Virus record (IMG/VR): IMGVR_UViG_3300035670_010324
Location: 1-20,482 of that record
Reading direction: 5' to 3' (one strand)
DNA: 20,482 nt
From: a virus
Both the position numbers and the translations under genes were made by a program. Below the pieces are notes generated by a model. That model had not been told where the DNA came from, ran no database searches, and saw only the letters and a list, made by a program, of their open reading frames with translations. This document shows positions 1 through 7,180 of this stretch, one piece after another (the stretch's first letter is position 1; each line of letters opens with the position of its first letter).

Positions 1-207
1 ACTATTATTGAAAAAGGCGCTACAGTGGGGGCGCATTCAACACTTATTTGTGGAATTACTATTTCTGAATATGCGTTTATTGGGGCCGGGAGTGTTGTAA
101 CTAATAGCATAGGCCGTCATGTACTTGCATTCGGGAATCCTGCAAGACCAAAAGGTTATGTAAATAAGATTAAAATTAAATGTAAATTTAGTGAGGTAGA
201 TTTATGA
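1..207 (+). CDS. Hexapeptide-repeat sugar N-acetyltransferase, C-terminal part (5' truncated)
   Basis: The reading frame is open from the first base, so only the last 68 residues are present. They show left-handed beta-helix hexapeptide repeats (IIEKGATVGAHSTLICGITI, then YAFIGAGSVV) followed by a GNPAR motif. This ending is typical of acetyl-CoA-dependent N-acetyltransferases that act on 3-amino nucleotide sugars (WbpD/WlbB or QdtC/FdtC type). In the family the enzyme is a cytoplasmic trimer that acetylates the amino group installed by a DegT aminotransferase, and such an enzyme is encoded just downstream. The neighbouring Gfo/Idh gene favours the WbpD/WlbB role (UDP-3-amino-GlcNAcA to UDP-GlcNAc3NAcA) over the dTDP-sugar role, but the substrate is inferred from context only. 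The stop overlaps the next ATG as ATGA. Confidence 0.85.
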   Translation, partial: TIIEKGATVGAHSTLICGITISEYAFIGAGSVVTNSIGRHVLAFGNPARPKGYVNKIKIKCKFSEVDL

Positions 208-281
208 AAAAATTGTATTGGCAAGGAAAACATCATACATTGCATACAAGTTATCATAGGAGATTAAAAAATGGTATTTAA
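204..281 (+). CDS. Possible 25-residue His-rich peptide
   Basis: This short frame begins in an ATGA overlap with the acetyltransferase stop. A GAGGT Shine-Dalgarno sits six bases before the ATG, which is better placement than chance would usually give. The peptide starts MKKLYWQGKHHTLHTSYHRR and is rich in His, Lys and Arg. It ends 11 bases inside the next gene, which has its own AGGAGA site. I recognise no family. It may be a real small protein, or a translated spacer that couples the acetyltransferase to the aminotransferase. Confidence 0.35.
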   Translation: MKKLYWQGKHHTLHTSYHRRLKNGI

Positions 282-1365
282 TAAATATGATGAAAATACT
301 TTGAAACAACCCCTCATAGCTCTTAATGCTCAATATAAAATAATAAAACCTGAAATCGATGAAGCAATACAAAGAGTCCTTAATCATACAGAATTTATTC
401 TTGGGCCTGAAGTTGAAATGTTTGAGAAGGAATTTTCAGAATATATTGGAACTAAATATGCAGTTGGAGTGGCTTCTGGCACTGACGCTTTGATAATAGC
501 TTTAGAGTCGGCTGGTATTGGCAGCGGTGATGAGGTGATCACAACTCCGACAACTTTCTTTGCTACAACAGAAGCTATCTTGAGTGTTGGGGCCACTCCT
601 GTTTTTGTGGATATAGATGAGACAGGCAATATAAATTCCAACCTTATTGTCGATAAGATTAGTAAAAAAACAAAAGCAATATTACCGGTACATCTGTTTG
701 GTAACCCTTGTAATCTCTCGTCGATATTACAATACGGTGTACCGGTAATAGAAGACAGCGCTCAAGCCTGCGGTGCTATGATTAATAATCAAAAGGTTGG
801 CTCAATTGGTCTAGTTGGTTGCTTTAGCTTCTTTCCGGGCAAGAACTTGGGTTGCTATGGTGACGGTGGAATGATCGCAACCAATGACAGAGACATTTAT
901 GAGAAAGCCAGAAGCCTAAGAAAGCATGGTGCTAAAGAAAGATACACTCATTATTATATAGGTCATAACTCAAGATTAGACACAATTCAAGCTGCGGTCT
1001 TGAGAGTTAAGCTAAAATATTTAGATGAGTGGAATAAAAAGCGCCGGGAGATTGCATTAAAGTATTTAGCTAACTTAAAAAAGTATGAACACATAAAGCT
1101 TAACAATGATTGCTGCACAGTTTACAATTACTTTTGTTTTTACGCTAAGAACCGGGATGAGCTAATCAAGAAGCTAGAGTCTAAAGGCATAGCTACTGGG
1201 ATTTACTTTCCGATAGCGATTCCACACTTGCCAGTCTTTAAGAGTCAATATAAAATGGGTGACTTTCCTATGGCTGAAAGGCATGCGAAAGAGGTTATAG
1301 CTTTACCGATGTATCCTGAGTTGACAGACAATCAAATTGACAATATTGTGGAGATACTAAGATGA
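271..1365 (+). CDS. DegT/DnrJ/EryC1-family PLP-dependent sugar aminotransferase
   Basis: This 364-residue protein is full length for the family. Visible landmarks are the SGTDAL phosphate-binding segment near residues 69-74, EDSAQACGA at 161-169 (the Asp contacts the PLP ring nitrogen) and the Schiff-base lysine K191 in FFPGKNLGCYGDGG. That last motif is close to WbpE/WlbC-type enzymes, which use glutamate to aminate a 3-keto nucleotide sugar in the cytoplasm. The gene lies between an acetyltransferase and a Gfo/Idh dehydrogenase, and together the three give oxidation, amination and acetylation at C3. AGGAGA lies seven bases before the ATG, and the stop overlaps the next start (ATGA). The family assignment is secure. 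The exact sugar is inferred and could be a dTDP-3-keto-6-deoxyhexose instead. Confidence 0.93.
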   Translation: MVFNKYDENTLKQPLIALNAQYKIIKPEIDEAIQRVLNHTEFILGPEVEMFEKEFSEYIGTKYAVGVASGTDALIIALESAGIGSGDEVITTPTTFFATTEAILSVGATPVFVDIDETGNINSNLIVDKISKKTKAILPVHLFGNPCNLSSILQYGVPVIEDSAQACGAMINNQKVGSIGLVGCFSFFPGKNLGCYGDGGMIATNDRDIYEKARSLRKHGAKERYTHYYIGHNSRLDTIQAAVLRVKLKYLDEWNKKRREIALKYLANLKKYEHIKLNNDCCTVYNYFCFYAKNRDELIKKLESKGIATGIYFPIAIPHLPVFKSQYKMGDFPMAERHAKEVIALPMYPELTDNQIDNIVEILR

Positions 1366-1580
1366 TTTGTGAAATAGAAAATGATAAAAATAGATTGAGA
1401 ATATCACATTATCATTATCACGGCAGGATAGTCAGAATTGTAACTAAATATGCAGAAGTTGCATTTATTTTTGATTACGATAAAAAAGGCAGAAAAAAAT
1501 ATGAAGAATTATATAAATTATTAAATAAGTGTAAATTTGGTTTATTTGTTCATCAAAAGCAAAGGATGTTACTAAAATGA
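1362..1580 (+). CDS. Small protein of unknown function (72 residues)
   Basis: This gene is joined by ATGA overlaps to the aminotransferase before it and the oxidoreductase after it, and a GGAGA site precedes its ATG, so it is very likely translated. The protein has a short His/Tyr-rich strand region (SHYHYHGRIVRIV), a hydrophobic AEVAFIFDY segment, then a Lys-rich helix (KKGRKKYEELYKLLNKCKF). It has no membrane segment and no motif I recognise. Its placement between two sugar-nucleotide enzymes could reflect a related role, but small unrelated genes inserted between others are common in phages. Confidence 0.65.
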   Translation: MICEIENDKNRLRISHYHYHGRIVRIVTKYAEVAFIFDYDKKGRKKYEELYKLLNKCKFGLFVHQKQRMLLK

Positions 1581-2578
1581 AAGGACACTGTTGCGAATGT
1601 ATAGGTTGTAATCCAGCACATGAACCGCAAGGTAGATGTGAAATGCACACAGATTTATATACAGGTAAAACTTTTAAAGCAATGAATCAATACCACGAGT
1701 ACAGATATTTAGCTAAAGAAATAATAAAAGAGGTTAAAAAAGTGAAGATTGCTTTAATCGGACGTGGGGCTTGGGGTGCAAATATCGAGCGAGTCTTGAA
1801 GTCGTTGAGAGTTGACTATGAGGTCTTTGATATTAAAGACGGTAAAACAATACATGCTGCCAAAGATTGCGAAGCTTGTATAATAGCGACTCCCGCTAAC
1901 ACACATTTTATTAATGCTTTAATTGCTTCACAACAAGGAAAGCATATTTTAATAGAAAAGCCTATGTGTACAAATGTTGAAGAAGCAAGATTATTAGTTA
2001 AACTTGTAGATTTCAATAATAAGATTTTAATGGTCGGTCATCAGTTTTTATACAACGGTGGGATAATTAAACTTAAAGAGCTAATCAAAAATAACGAGCT
2101 GGGCAAGATTTATTATATGTATTCGCAGAGACTTAAGCTAGGCAAGGTCAGAGATGATGCAGACATACTCTGGACATTCGCCCCACATGACATTTCGATA
2201 TTTAATTATTTATTAGATAGTTGTCCAAGGAGTGTGACATGTCATGGTTGGAATTATATCACAAACAAGGCAGATGTGGCGTTTTTAACTTTGAGTTATT
2301 CAAATAATGTTAACTGTCATGTGCATATAAGCTGGCTAGATAAGAACAAGACTCGAAAGATCGTAATAGTCGGCGAGAAGCAGACTGCTGTCTTTGATGA
2401 CTTGATTGAAGCACCAGAAAACGGTGAGCCATTAAAAAATGAGATAAAAGAATTTATAAACTGTATCGAAACTAACAGACAGCCAATAGCTAACGGACTT
2501 AACGGGCTTCAGGTAGTCAAAGTCTTAGAAGCTTGCCAAAAGAGTATGCAGAATAATGGCGAGGTAGTAAAGTTATGA
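1577..2578 (+). CDS. Compact Gfo/Idh/MocA-family NAD-dependent oxidoreductase with Cys-rich N-terminal extension
   Basis: Residues 57-67 (KIALIGRGAWG) form the Rossmann dinucleotide-binding loop. EKP at 127-129, GHQFLYN at 154-160 and APHD with H204 are the catalytic-domain marks of sugar-nucleotide 3-dehydrogenases (WlbA/WbpB-like). The expected reaction is NAD-dependent oxidation of a UDP-sugar C3 hydroxyl, supplying the neighbouring aminotransferase. Two things are odd. The first 55 residues are an extra domain with Cys/His spacing that could bind a metal (HCCECIGC, then C21 and H24). A good internal GTG start at 1742, preceded by AGAGG, would give a normal N-terminus. Also, the family normally has about 40 residues between FDD (275-277) and EPL (286-288), but only eight are present, so the C-terminal domain is shortened. 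Substrate assignment is inference. Confidence 0.88.
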   Translation: MKGHCCECIGCNPAHEPQGRCEMHTDLYTGKTFKAMNQYHEYRYLAKEIIKEVKKVKIALIGRGAWGANIERVLKSLRVDYEVFDIKDGKTIHAAKDCEACIIATPANTHFINALIASQQGKHILIEKPMCTNVEEARLLVKLVDFNNKILMVGHQFLYNGGIIKLKELIKNNELGKIYYMYSQRLKLGKVRDDADILWTFAPHDISIFNYLLDSCPRSVTCHGWNYITNKADVAFLTLSYSNNVNCHVHISWLDKNKTRKIVIVGEKQTAVFDDLIEAPENGEPLKNEIKEFINCIETNRQPIANGLNGLQVVKVLEACQKSMQNNGEVVKL

Positions 2579-2724
2579 GTATATATATCAAGCTAATCGG
2601 GATGTGGCTATTATGTGATTCCATCTACTCTTTGCGAACGTATTGGAATAAAGAAGATTGGTTTGCCCAATCGATCAGATGGGTCCGGTTGGGTTGCAGC
2701 TTTGGAATTATACTATGGGGCTAA
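2575..2724 (+). CDS. Small membrane protein (49 residues)
   Basis: The gene starts in an ATGA overlap with the oxidoreductase stop and ends two bases before the methyltransferase start. The protein begins MSIYIKLIGMWLLCDSIYSL, a probable first membrane segment. It then has a short polar, Trp-rich loop, and a second hydrophobic stretch (LGCSFGIILWG) reaches the C-terminus. This suggests a two-segment inner-membrane hairpin. I recognise no function. Coupling on both sides and the clear hydrophobic pattern support a real gene. Confidence 0.6.
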   Translation: MSIYIKLIGMWLLCDSIYSLRTYWNKEDWFAQSIRWVRLGCSFGIILWG

Positions 2725-2726
2725 TA

Positions 2727-3401
2727 ATGCAAGGGGATTGTTTGGAGTTATTAGATACTCTAGAGCCAGAAAGTTTTGATCTTTGTATTACTGATCCGCC
2801 ATATGGGTTAAATTACCGTTCCCCCTGGCCTGTGGGAACGAACAAGAAAGATTTTATAGAGAATGACAAGGCAGAGGATTTAATACCACTTATACAAAAT
2901 GTAATACCTAAAATAGTGCGAGTTATGAGTAAAGATAGCGAAATATATTGGTTTTGTGGTGGTGGTGGTTCGCCTGTATTAGCTTGGGCTTGGTTAGAAT
3001 TTAAGAAGTTCGAACCTAGTTTAAGGGTCAAAAATGTTTTAGTTTGGGATAAGGAATTTGTGGATTTGGGGTGGGATTGGCGATTCCAATATGAAACTAT
3101 ATTCCAACTTGTTAAGGGCAAAGGCATAGATAATATCGATAAGTCTGCGAGCAATGTAATACGAGCCAAAAAGATAATACCGCAAGTAGGTGAACATCCA
3201 ACCCCAAAGTCATTAGAAATAATAGCGGAAATTATTAAAAGAAAACCTGCCAAAAATATAATTGATCCATTTGCGGGAAGTGGCACAACATTGGTGGCAG
3301 CTAAACAGTTTGGCATTAATGCGGTAGGCATAGAGATAGAACCCAAATATGTGGAAATCTGCAAGCAAAGGTTAATGCAGGAATATTTTGATTTTAAATA
3401 A
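2727..3401 (+). CDS. Beta-class DNA methyltransferase (N6-adenine or N4-cytosine)
   Basis: This is a site-specific DNA methyltransferase that uses S-adenosylmethionine. The catalytic motif IV DPPY is at residues 23-26 and the SAM-binding motif I FAGSG at about 182-186, followed by VGIEIEPKYVEICKQR. The motif IV, variable region, motif I order defines the beta class. DPPY favours adenine, but N4-cytosine cannot be excluded. I chose the ATG that gives MQGDCLELL because family members usually start just there. An upstream TTG would add 23 residues but overlaps the small membrane gene. No restriction nuclease is nearby, so the likely role is protecting phage DNA from host restriction, or regulation. 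Confidence 0.92.
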   Translation: MQGDCLELLDTLEPESFDLCITDPPYGLNYRSPWPVGTNKKDFIENDKAEDLIPLIQNVIPKIVRVMSKDSEIYWFCGGGGSPVLAWAWLEFKKFEPSLRVKNVLVWDKEFVDLGWDWRFQYETIFQLVKGKGIDNIDKSASNVIRAKKIIPQVGEHPTPKSLEIIAEIIKRKPAKNIIDPFAGSGTTLVAAKQFGINAVGIEIEPKYVEICKQRLMQEYFDFK

Positions 3402-3416
3402 AGGGGGTGAGTAGTT

Positions 3417-3533
3417 ATGGGTAGAGGAAATGCAGGTAGAGGTAAACGTGGGGCTTGCGGCGGTAAAAGGCGCAGAGATGGCTCTGGGCGAGGGCGTGGG
3501 AATTATGGAACGCCAAGACAACCAAAAAAGTAA
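3417..3533 (+). CDS. Tiny Gly/Arg-rich basic protein (38 residues)
   Basis: A strong AAGGGGGTGA ribosome site precedes the ATG. The product is almost entirely Gly, Arg and Lys (GRGNAGRGKRGACGGKRRR) with one cysteine. This composition fits an unstructured nucleic-acid-binding protein, but no family is recognised. It shares the CGG plus Lys/Arg core and a nearly identical ribosome site with the 15-residue peptide encoded at 7346-7393, so the two may be related. It is the last gene before the terminator region. Confidence 0.6.
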   Translation: MGRGNAGRGKRGACGGKRRRDGSGRGRGNYGTPRQPKK

Positions 3534-3553
3534 ACAGAGATGAAAAATAATTG

Positions 3554-3583
3554 TTTACATTATAATAAATTATTTATTATAAT
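3554..3583 (+). promoter_or_regulatory. Candidate sigma70-type promoter
   Basis: TTTACA and a perfect TATAAT are separated by 18 bases, with a second overlapping TATAAT five bases further on. It lies in the largest non-coding gap, upstream of the packaging and head genes. The surroundings are very AT-rich, so chance matches are likely. Transcription would start near 3590, only about 15 bases before the terminator-like hairpin, which would make that hairpin an attenuator or the end of a short RNA. Confidence 0.4.
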
Positions 3584-3603
3584 ATAATTAAGAGCAAAAT
3601 AAA

Positions 3604-3663
3604 AACCTTACCGTAAATTTTATATAAATTTATATAAAGCTCGTCGGTAAGGTTATTTTTTTT
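3604..3663 (+). terminator. Intrinsic terminator
   Basis: A perfect 10-base-pair stem (AACCTTACCG pairing with CGGTAAGGTT) closes a 31-base loop and is followed by A and eight Ts. A run of As and Ts on the other side means it could also work on the - strand. It separates the sugar and methyltransferase operon from the terminase operon. The loop is longer than usual but contains its own palindrome, which would shorten it by folding. Confidence 0.75.
3619..3638. repeat. 20-base perfect A/T palindrome inside the terminator loop
   Basis: TTTATATAAATTTATATAAA is its own reverse complement. In RNA it would fold as a second hairpin stacked inside the terminator stem. In DNA it could be an operator or bending site. 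The position just before the terminase genes also fits a packaging-recognition region, but nothing here proves that. Confidence 0.6.
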
Positions 3664-3687
3664 ATATATTGATAAACAATAAAATCA

Positions 3688-4032
3688 ATGGTTTGGCAAA
3701 AAGGACAATCAGGAAATCCGAATGGGCGACCAGTATCGCCTTATGTTAAACAATTCAGAGATGCGCTCGCAAAAGTAGAAGGTGAAAAGGGCGTATCGCT
3801 AGTCGAACACGCAGTCAGAAAAGCATATCAAGAAAAAACCATTATGATAGAACTTCTAAAAAAAGTTCTACCAGATTTAATCAATCAAGAAATTACACAT
3901 GAAGGCAATATCAACTTAGGCGAGAAGGTACAAGAATTTGTTAAACACATCGTTGAGCGACTTCCTTCCAAAAGGAATGTTGCAGACCCTAACTCCGGAA
4001 GCGGAACAAGTAATACCACTGGAAGCGTGTAG
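3688..4032 (+). CDS. Small terminase subunit-like protein (DUF5681-type)
   Basis: The N-terminus MVWQKGQSGNPNGRPVS carries the WQKGQSGNPNGRP signature of DUF5681 proteins, which commonly sit directly before large terminase genes in phages and are taken as small terminase or DNA-recognition subunits. The middle is helical, and the Ser/Gly/Thr-rich tail (NSGSGTSNTTGS) is probably disordered. The signature at the very start fixes the ATG, although no clear Shine-Dalgarno precedes it, which is unusual among these genes. The 3' end overlaps the large terminase reading frame by up to 95 bases. The small-subunit role is from context and family knowledge. Confidence 0.75.
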   Translation: MVWQKGQSGNPNGRPVSPYVKQFRDALAKVEGEKGVSLVEHAVRKAYQEKTIMIELLKKVLPDLINQEITHEGNINLGEKVQEFVKHIVERLPSKRNVADPNSGSGTSNTTGSV

Positions 4033-5392
4033 GTATCATCCTGACGCTTTCGCTGCGCATTACTTAGTGGATTCACTCCCGTTATCAATCCCAGATTTTC
4101 ATATTGAGATTTACAATGATCTAGCCGATAGAAATTTAACTAAAATTGTTGAGATAGCGCCAACTGGATTTGCTAAGACTAGCATAGTTGGCTTTTGTGC
4201 TCCGTTATGGATTGCTTGCTATAGGCATTATAACGAAGTGTTATATATTTCGGGGTCAGGTGATTTTGCGGCTGGTAGATTACGAAGAGTAAGAGCTGAA
4301 CTAGAGAATAATGAGTATATCAGACAGGACTTTGATTTGAAGCCAGGGTCAATTTGGCGTGATGATGAGTTAGAGTTAAGTAATGGCGTAAGGTTATTAG
4401 CTAGAGGTAAAGGTTCGCAGGTTCAGGGTATGAGGCCTGACATAATCATACTTGACGATTTAGAGGATGATAAAGAGGTTAGAAGTGAGATAGAACGAGC
4501 GCATTTATGGGAATGGTTGAATTTAATTGTATTTAATCGGTTAGCTCCGGGCGGTCGGATATTTGTTATTGGTTCTTTGATTAGTAAGCTAAGTTATTTA
4601 AATAAACTGATCAGCCCGGATGCTGAGTCTAGAGGATGGCAGCATCGGATATTTAAGGCTCAAGATAAACAAGGTCGAAGTGTATGGCGTGAGCGATTTA
4701 GTGATATTGATATTGAGAATCGAAAAAGAGAGTTATCAGGTATGCCAGGTGCCTTTGAAGCTTTATATCAAGCTGATGTTTCAATGATTCAGAAGTACAC
4801 GTTTAATATGAACTGGGTTAGATATTGGAATGTATTACCAGATGACAATTTTCCGTTATATGCTTATATTGATCCAGCTGTTGGTGTTGACATTCATAAT
4901 GACTATACGGCAATCTCAATTGGCGGGATGGATGCGCAGAATAATCTCTACTTGGTAGATTTTATTAAGAAGCGATTTAATGTTGAGAGTTTAGAGCTGT
5001 TTGATGTGCTATTAGCTTTATATGATCGTTATAAGCTTAAAGGAATTGGTATTGAGACTAACGGCTTCCAGAAGTTTCTCAAAGTCTTTTTTGATATGAA
5101 GTGTAAGCAGGTCGGTAAATTCCCAAATATAATCGAGGTCAATAATTCAAGTTTAAGAACTAAAGAAGCTAGGATAAGTTCGCTAGCTCCTATGTTCCAA
5201 AGTGGTAAGTTACTAATTAATCGAAGCCATATTGGTTTAATTACAGAGCTTGAAGGTTATCCAGAGGTTGACACAGATGATGGGTTAGATAGTTTAGCGG
5301 GTTTGAAGGACATTATAGTACCGGGTAAATTGAATGCGAATAAGGGTCAGCCACATAGGTATCAGCCGAGAAACCCTTATATCAATATATGA
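3938..5392 (+). CDS. terL: Terminase large subunit (packaging ATPase and nuclease)
   Basis: This protein is the motor that pumps and cuts phage DNA into the prohead. Counting from the TTG, the Walker A-like loop is APTGFAKT at 74-81 and Walker B is DIIILDD at 168-174. The C-terminal RNase H-like nuclease has acidic residues in YIDPAVG (D312), GIETNG (E373) and DTDDGLDSLAG (D448/D451). At 484 residues it is full length. The start is uncertain: the TTG has GAGAAGG nine bases upstream, while the ATG at 3977 has a Shine-Dalgarno almost touching it. Both overlap the small subunit gene. The Walker A has Phe where Gly or Ser is more usual, a variation tolerated in terminases. Confidence 0.95.
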   Translation: MLNTSLSDFLPKGMLQTLTPEAEQVIPLEACRYHPDAFAAHYLVDSLPLSIPDFHIEIYNDLADRNLTKIVEIAPTGFAKTSIVGFCAPLWIACYRHYNEVLYISGSGDFAAGRLRRVRAELENNEYIRQDFDLKPGSIWRDDELELSNGVRLLARGKGSQVQGMRPDIIILDDLEDDKEVRSEIERAHLWEWLNLIVFNRLAPGGRIFVIGSLISKLSYLNKLISPDAESRGWQHRIFKAQDKQGRSVWRERFSDIDIENRKRELSGMPGAFEALYQADVSMIQKYTFNMNWVRYWNVLPDDNFPLYAYIDPAVGVDIHNDYTAISIGGMDAQNNLYLVDFIKKRFNVESLELFDVLLALYDRYKLKGIGIETNGFQKFLKVFFDMKCKQVGKFPNIIEVNNSSLRTKEARISSLAPMFQSGKLLINRSHIGLITELEGYPEVDTDDGLDSLAGLKDIIVPGKLNANKGQPHRYQPRNPYINI

Positions 5393-5402
5393 GAGGTAAA
5401 TT

Positions 5403-7175
5403 ATGAATGATGAGCAAAAGTTAGCGTATCTAGTTGGCCAATATGATAATTGGAAAACATATAGACAGAAGAATTACGATTCGGTATTCATAGAAGTATA
5501 TAAACTTTATAAATGTTTTAGGAATCGAGAAGTATCGAATTGGCAATCTAATGTATTCTTACCTTATGTTTTTTCTGTTATAGAGACTGTTTTCCCAAGA
5601 ATTATGGAATATGTGTATCAAGGTGATGAGTTTGTAAGAGCTTTACCAAGAGGTATGGAAGATTATAATCAAGCTGAAATTGTAGACAAACTTATCCAGT
5701 ATCAAATTGATACTCAAATCCAGAATCTATTTTTAGAGTTAGCTGAACATTTTAAGACATGTTTAATTTATGGGAATGGTATTGGTAAGTTGACTTGGAA
5801 TGTTAAAGAGAATAGGCCCGAGTTCTTTAATATTGATATTTTTGACTTTGTAGTAGAGCCTTATAAAAAGCATATTGAGACTATGGATGGTATGTATCAG
5901 GTTTACGATAAATTTGTAGATCAATTATTTCAATTACAGCAGGAGGGGTTAGCTGGCCATAAGAATGTAGGGAAATTATTTAGTACTTCACAGACAAAAG
6001 AAAGTGAGCCCGATAAACAGCAAAAGAATTCTGAGGTTGGTAAAAGCTCGAAATCTCAAAATAAGCGTAATAGTGCCTTAATATATGAATTTTGGGGTAA
6101 GGTGCCAATCCAAGATCGGATAGACTTAGATGCTGGTTTCTCAGCTGCCAAATACGAGGAGAAGCTAGTTTTAATAGCTAATAGAAAGCATCTAATAAGA
6201 GAAGTTCCTAATCCATATATCACATCATATAATCCAGATGGTTTTAAGCCATTTATCGCAAGCAAGAATTACATAGACCCTCAAGAGTTTTATTCAATGG
6301 GCGAGATATATCCGATTAGAGATTTACAGCATGAAGCGAATGAACTTGAGAATAATATGCTTGATAATCTTAAAATTATAATTAATCGGATGTGGCAGGT
6401 GACTCATACAGCTGGTATAGACTTGGATACACTTTATAGTTATCCAGGCGCTATATTCCAAACTAACGAGCTCGACCAGTTAAGGCCGATAGATCATAGA
6501 GATATTCCGCCTAGCTATTTTGAGTCTAGGCAGCACAGGCTTCAGGATATAGATAAAGCGACTGGAGTTTATGATTATACTAGAGGCGCTAATACGCCAG
6601 GAATGACAGATACTGTAGGCGGGATAACAAGTTTAATTGAAGAAGCTAATATGCGTTTTGGCGTAAAGATTAAAGTCCTGCAGATGACAAGTATAACCGA
6701 GTTCGCTCGCAAGCTTTTTATGTTAGATAAGATTTTTATAAGAGGTGCTGATTTCCCTGTAAGGATAGCTAACGAAGAGGGTTATGGTTGGATAACGATA
6801 AGTGAGGATAATCTAGCTGGCATGTATGATTTTAAGCCTATTGGTGTAAGTATGTTAGGCAATAAGTTAGCTCGCCAGAATGCTTTAATAAGGCTTGGCG
6901 AATTGTTTAGTAAATTCCCGCCAATTCCACCTTTAGCTGAGCAAATCTTAAAAGAGTATGACATGAAGAATACAGATCAGGTAATGAGTTATCTTAGAAT
7001 GATGTGGGGGATGCCTGTAGAGGGAGCAGGCGCTCCTCCGATTCCTGCGGGTACCCGTGGACAAGGTATCCCTCTGCCTTCCAGTATAGCTGCAGGTAAC
7101 CCGCAGGTAATGCCAAATACTGATGCGGAGTTAAATCAAAATTTAGGGAAGCAGTTAGCTGCTGGAATGAGGTGA
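5403..7175 (+). CDS. Portal protein
   Basis: This 590-residue protein follows the large terminase with a GAGAGGTAA ribosome site. The N-terminal region (YKCFRNREVSNWQSNVFLPY, then a helix-rich section ending in CLIYGNGIGKLTWNV) and overall length match portal proteins of tailed phages, which form the dodecameric ring at the DNA-entry vertex. Residues about 194-224 are Lys/Ser/Gln-rich and probably a disordered loop. Residues from about 535 to the end are Pro/Gly-rich, a likely flexible tail. Gene order (terminase, portal, scaffold, capsid) supports the call independently of sequence. Confidence 0.9.
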   Translation: MNDEQKLAYLVGQYDNWKTYRQKNYDSVFIEVYKLYKCFRNREVSNWQSNVFLPYVFSVIETVFPRIMEYVYQGDEFVRALPRGMEDYNQAEIVDKLIQYQIDTQIQNLFLELAEHFKTCLIYGNGIGKLTWNVKENRPEFFNIDIFDFVVEPYKKHIETMDGMYQVYDKFVDQLFQLQQEGLAGHKNVGKLFSTSQTKESEPDKQQKNSEVGKSSKSQNKRNSALIYEFWGKVPIQDRIDLDAGFSAAKYEEKLVLIANRKHLIREVPNPYITSYNPDGFKPFIASKNYIDPQEFYSMGEIYPIRDLQHEANELENNMLDNLKIIINRMWQVTHTAGIDLDTLYSYPGAIFQTNELDQLRPIDHRDIPPSYFESRQHRLQDIDKATGVYDYTRGANTPGMTDTVGGITSLIEEANMRFGVKIKVLQMTSITEFARKLFMLDKIFIRGADFPVRIANEEGYGWITISEDNLAGMYDFKPIGVSMLGNKLARQNALIRLGELFSKFPPIPPLAEQILKEYDMKNTDQVMSYLRMMWGMPVEGAGAPPIPAGTRGQGIPLPSSIAAGNPQVMPNTDAELNQNLGKQLAAGMR

Positions 7176-7180
7176 TTAAT

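Noticed and set aside
1-2578. Host chromosome flanking a prophage on the left
   Set aside because: No integrase, tRNA or att-like repeat is seen, and strand, composition, gene density and ATGA coupling continue unchanged into the methyltransferase and phage genes. It cannot be fully excluded from this window alone.
2658-2726. Upstream TTG start for the methyltransferase
   Set aside because: It would overlap the 49-residue membrane gene, lacks a ribosome site and adds residues before the usual MQGDCLELL opening.
2813-3364. 183-codon open frame on the - strand opposite the DNA methyltransferase gene
   Set aside because: The + strand frame has clear methyltransferase motifs. The antisense product is low-complexity, shows no family motif or good ribosome site, and would be the only - strand gene.
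3592-3642. Possible pseudoknot between GAGC upstream and GCTC in the terminator loop
   Set aside because: Only four base pairs, easily expected by chance, with no extension on either side.
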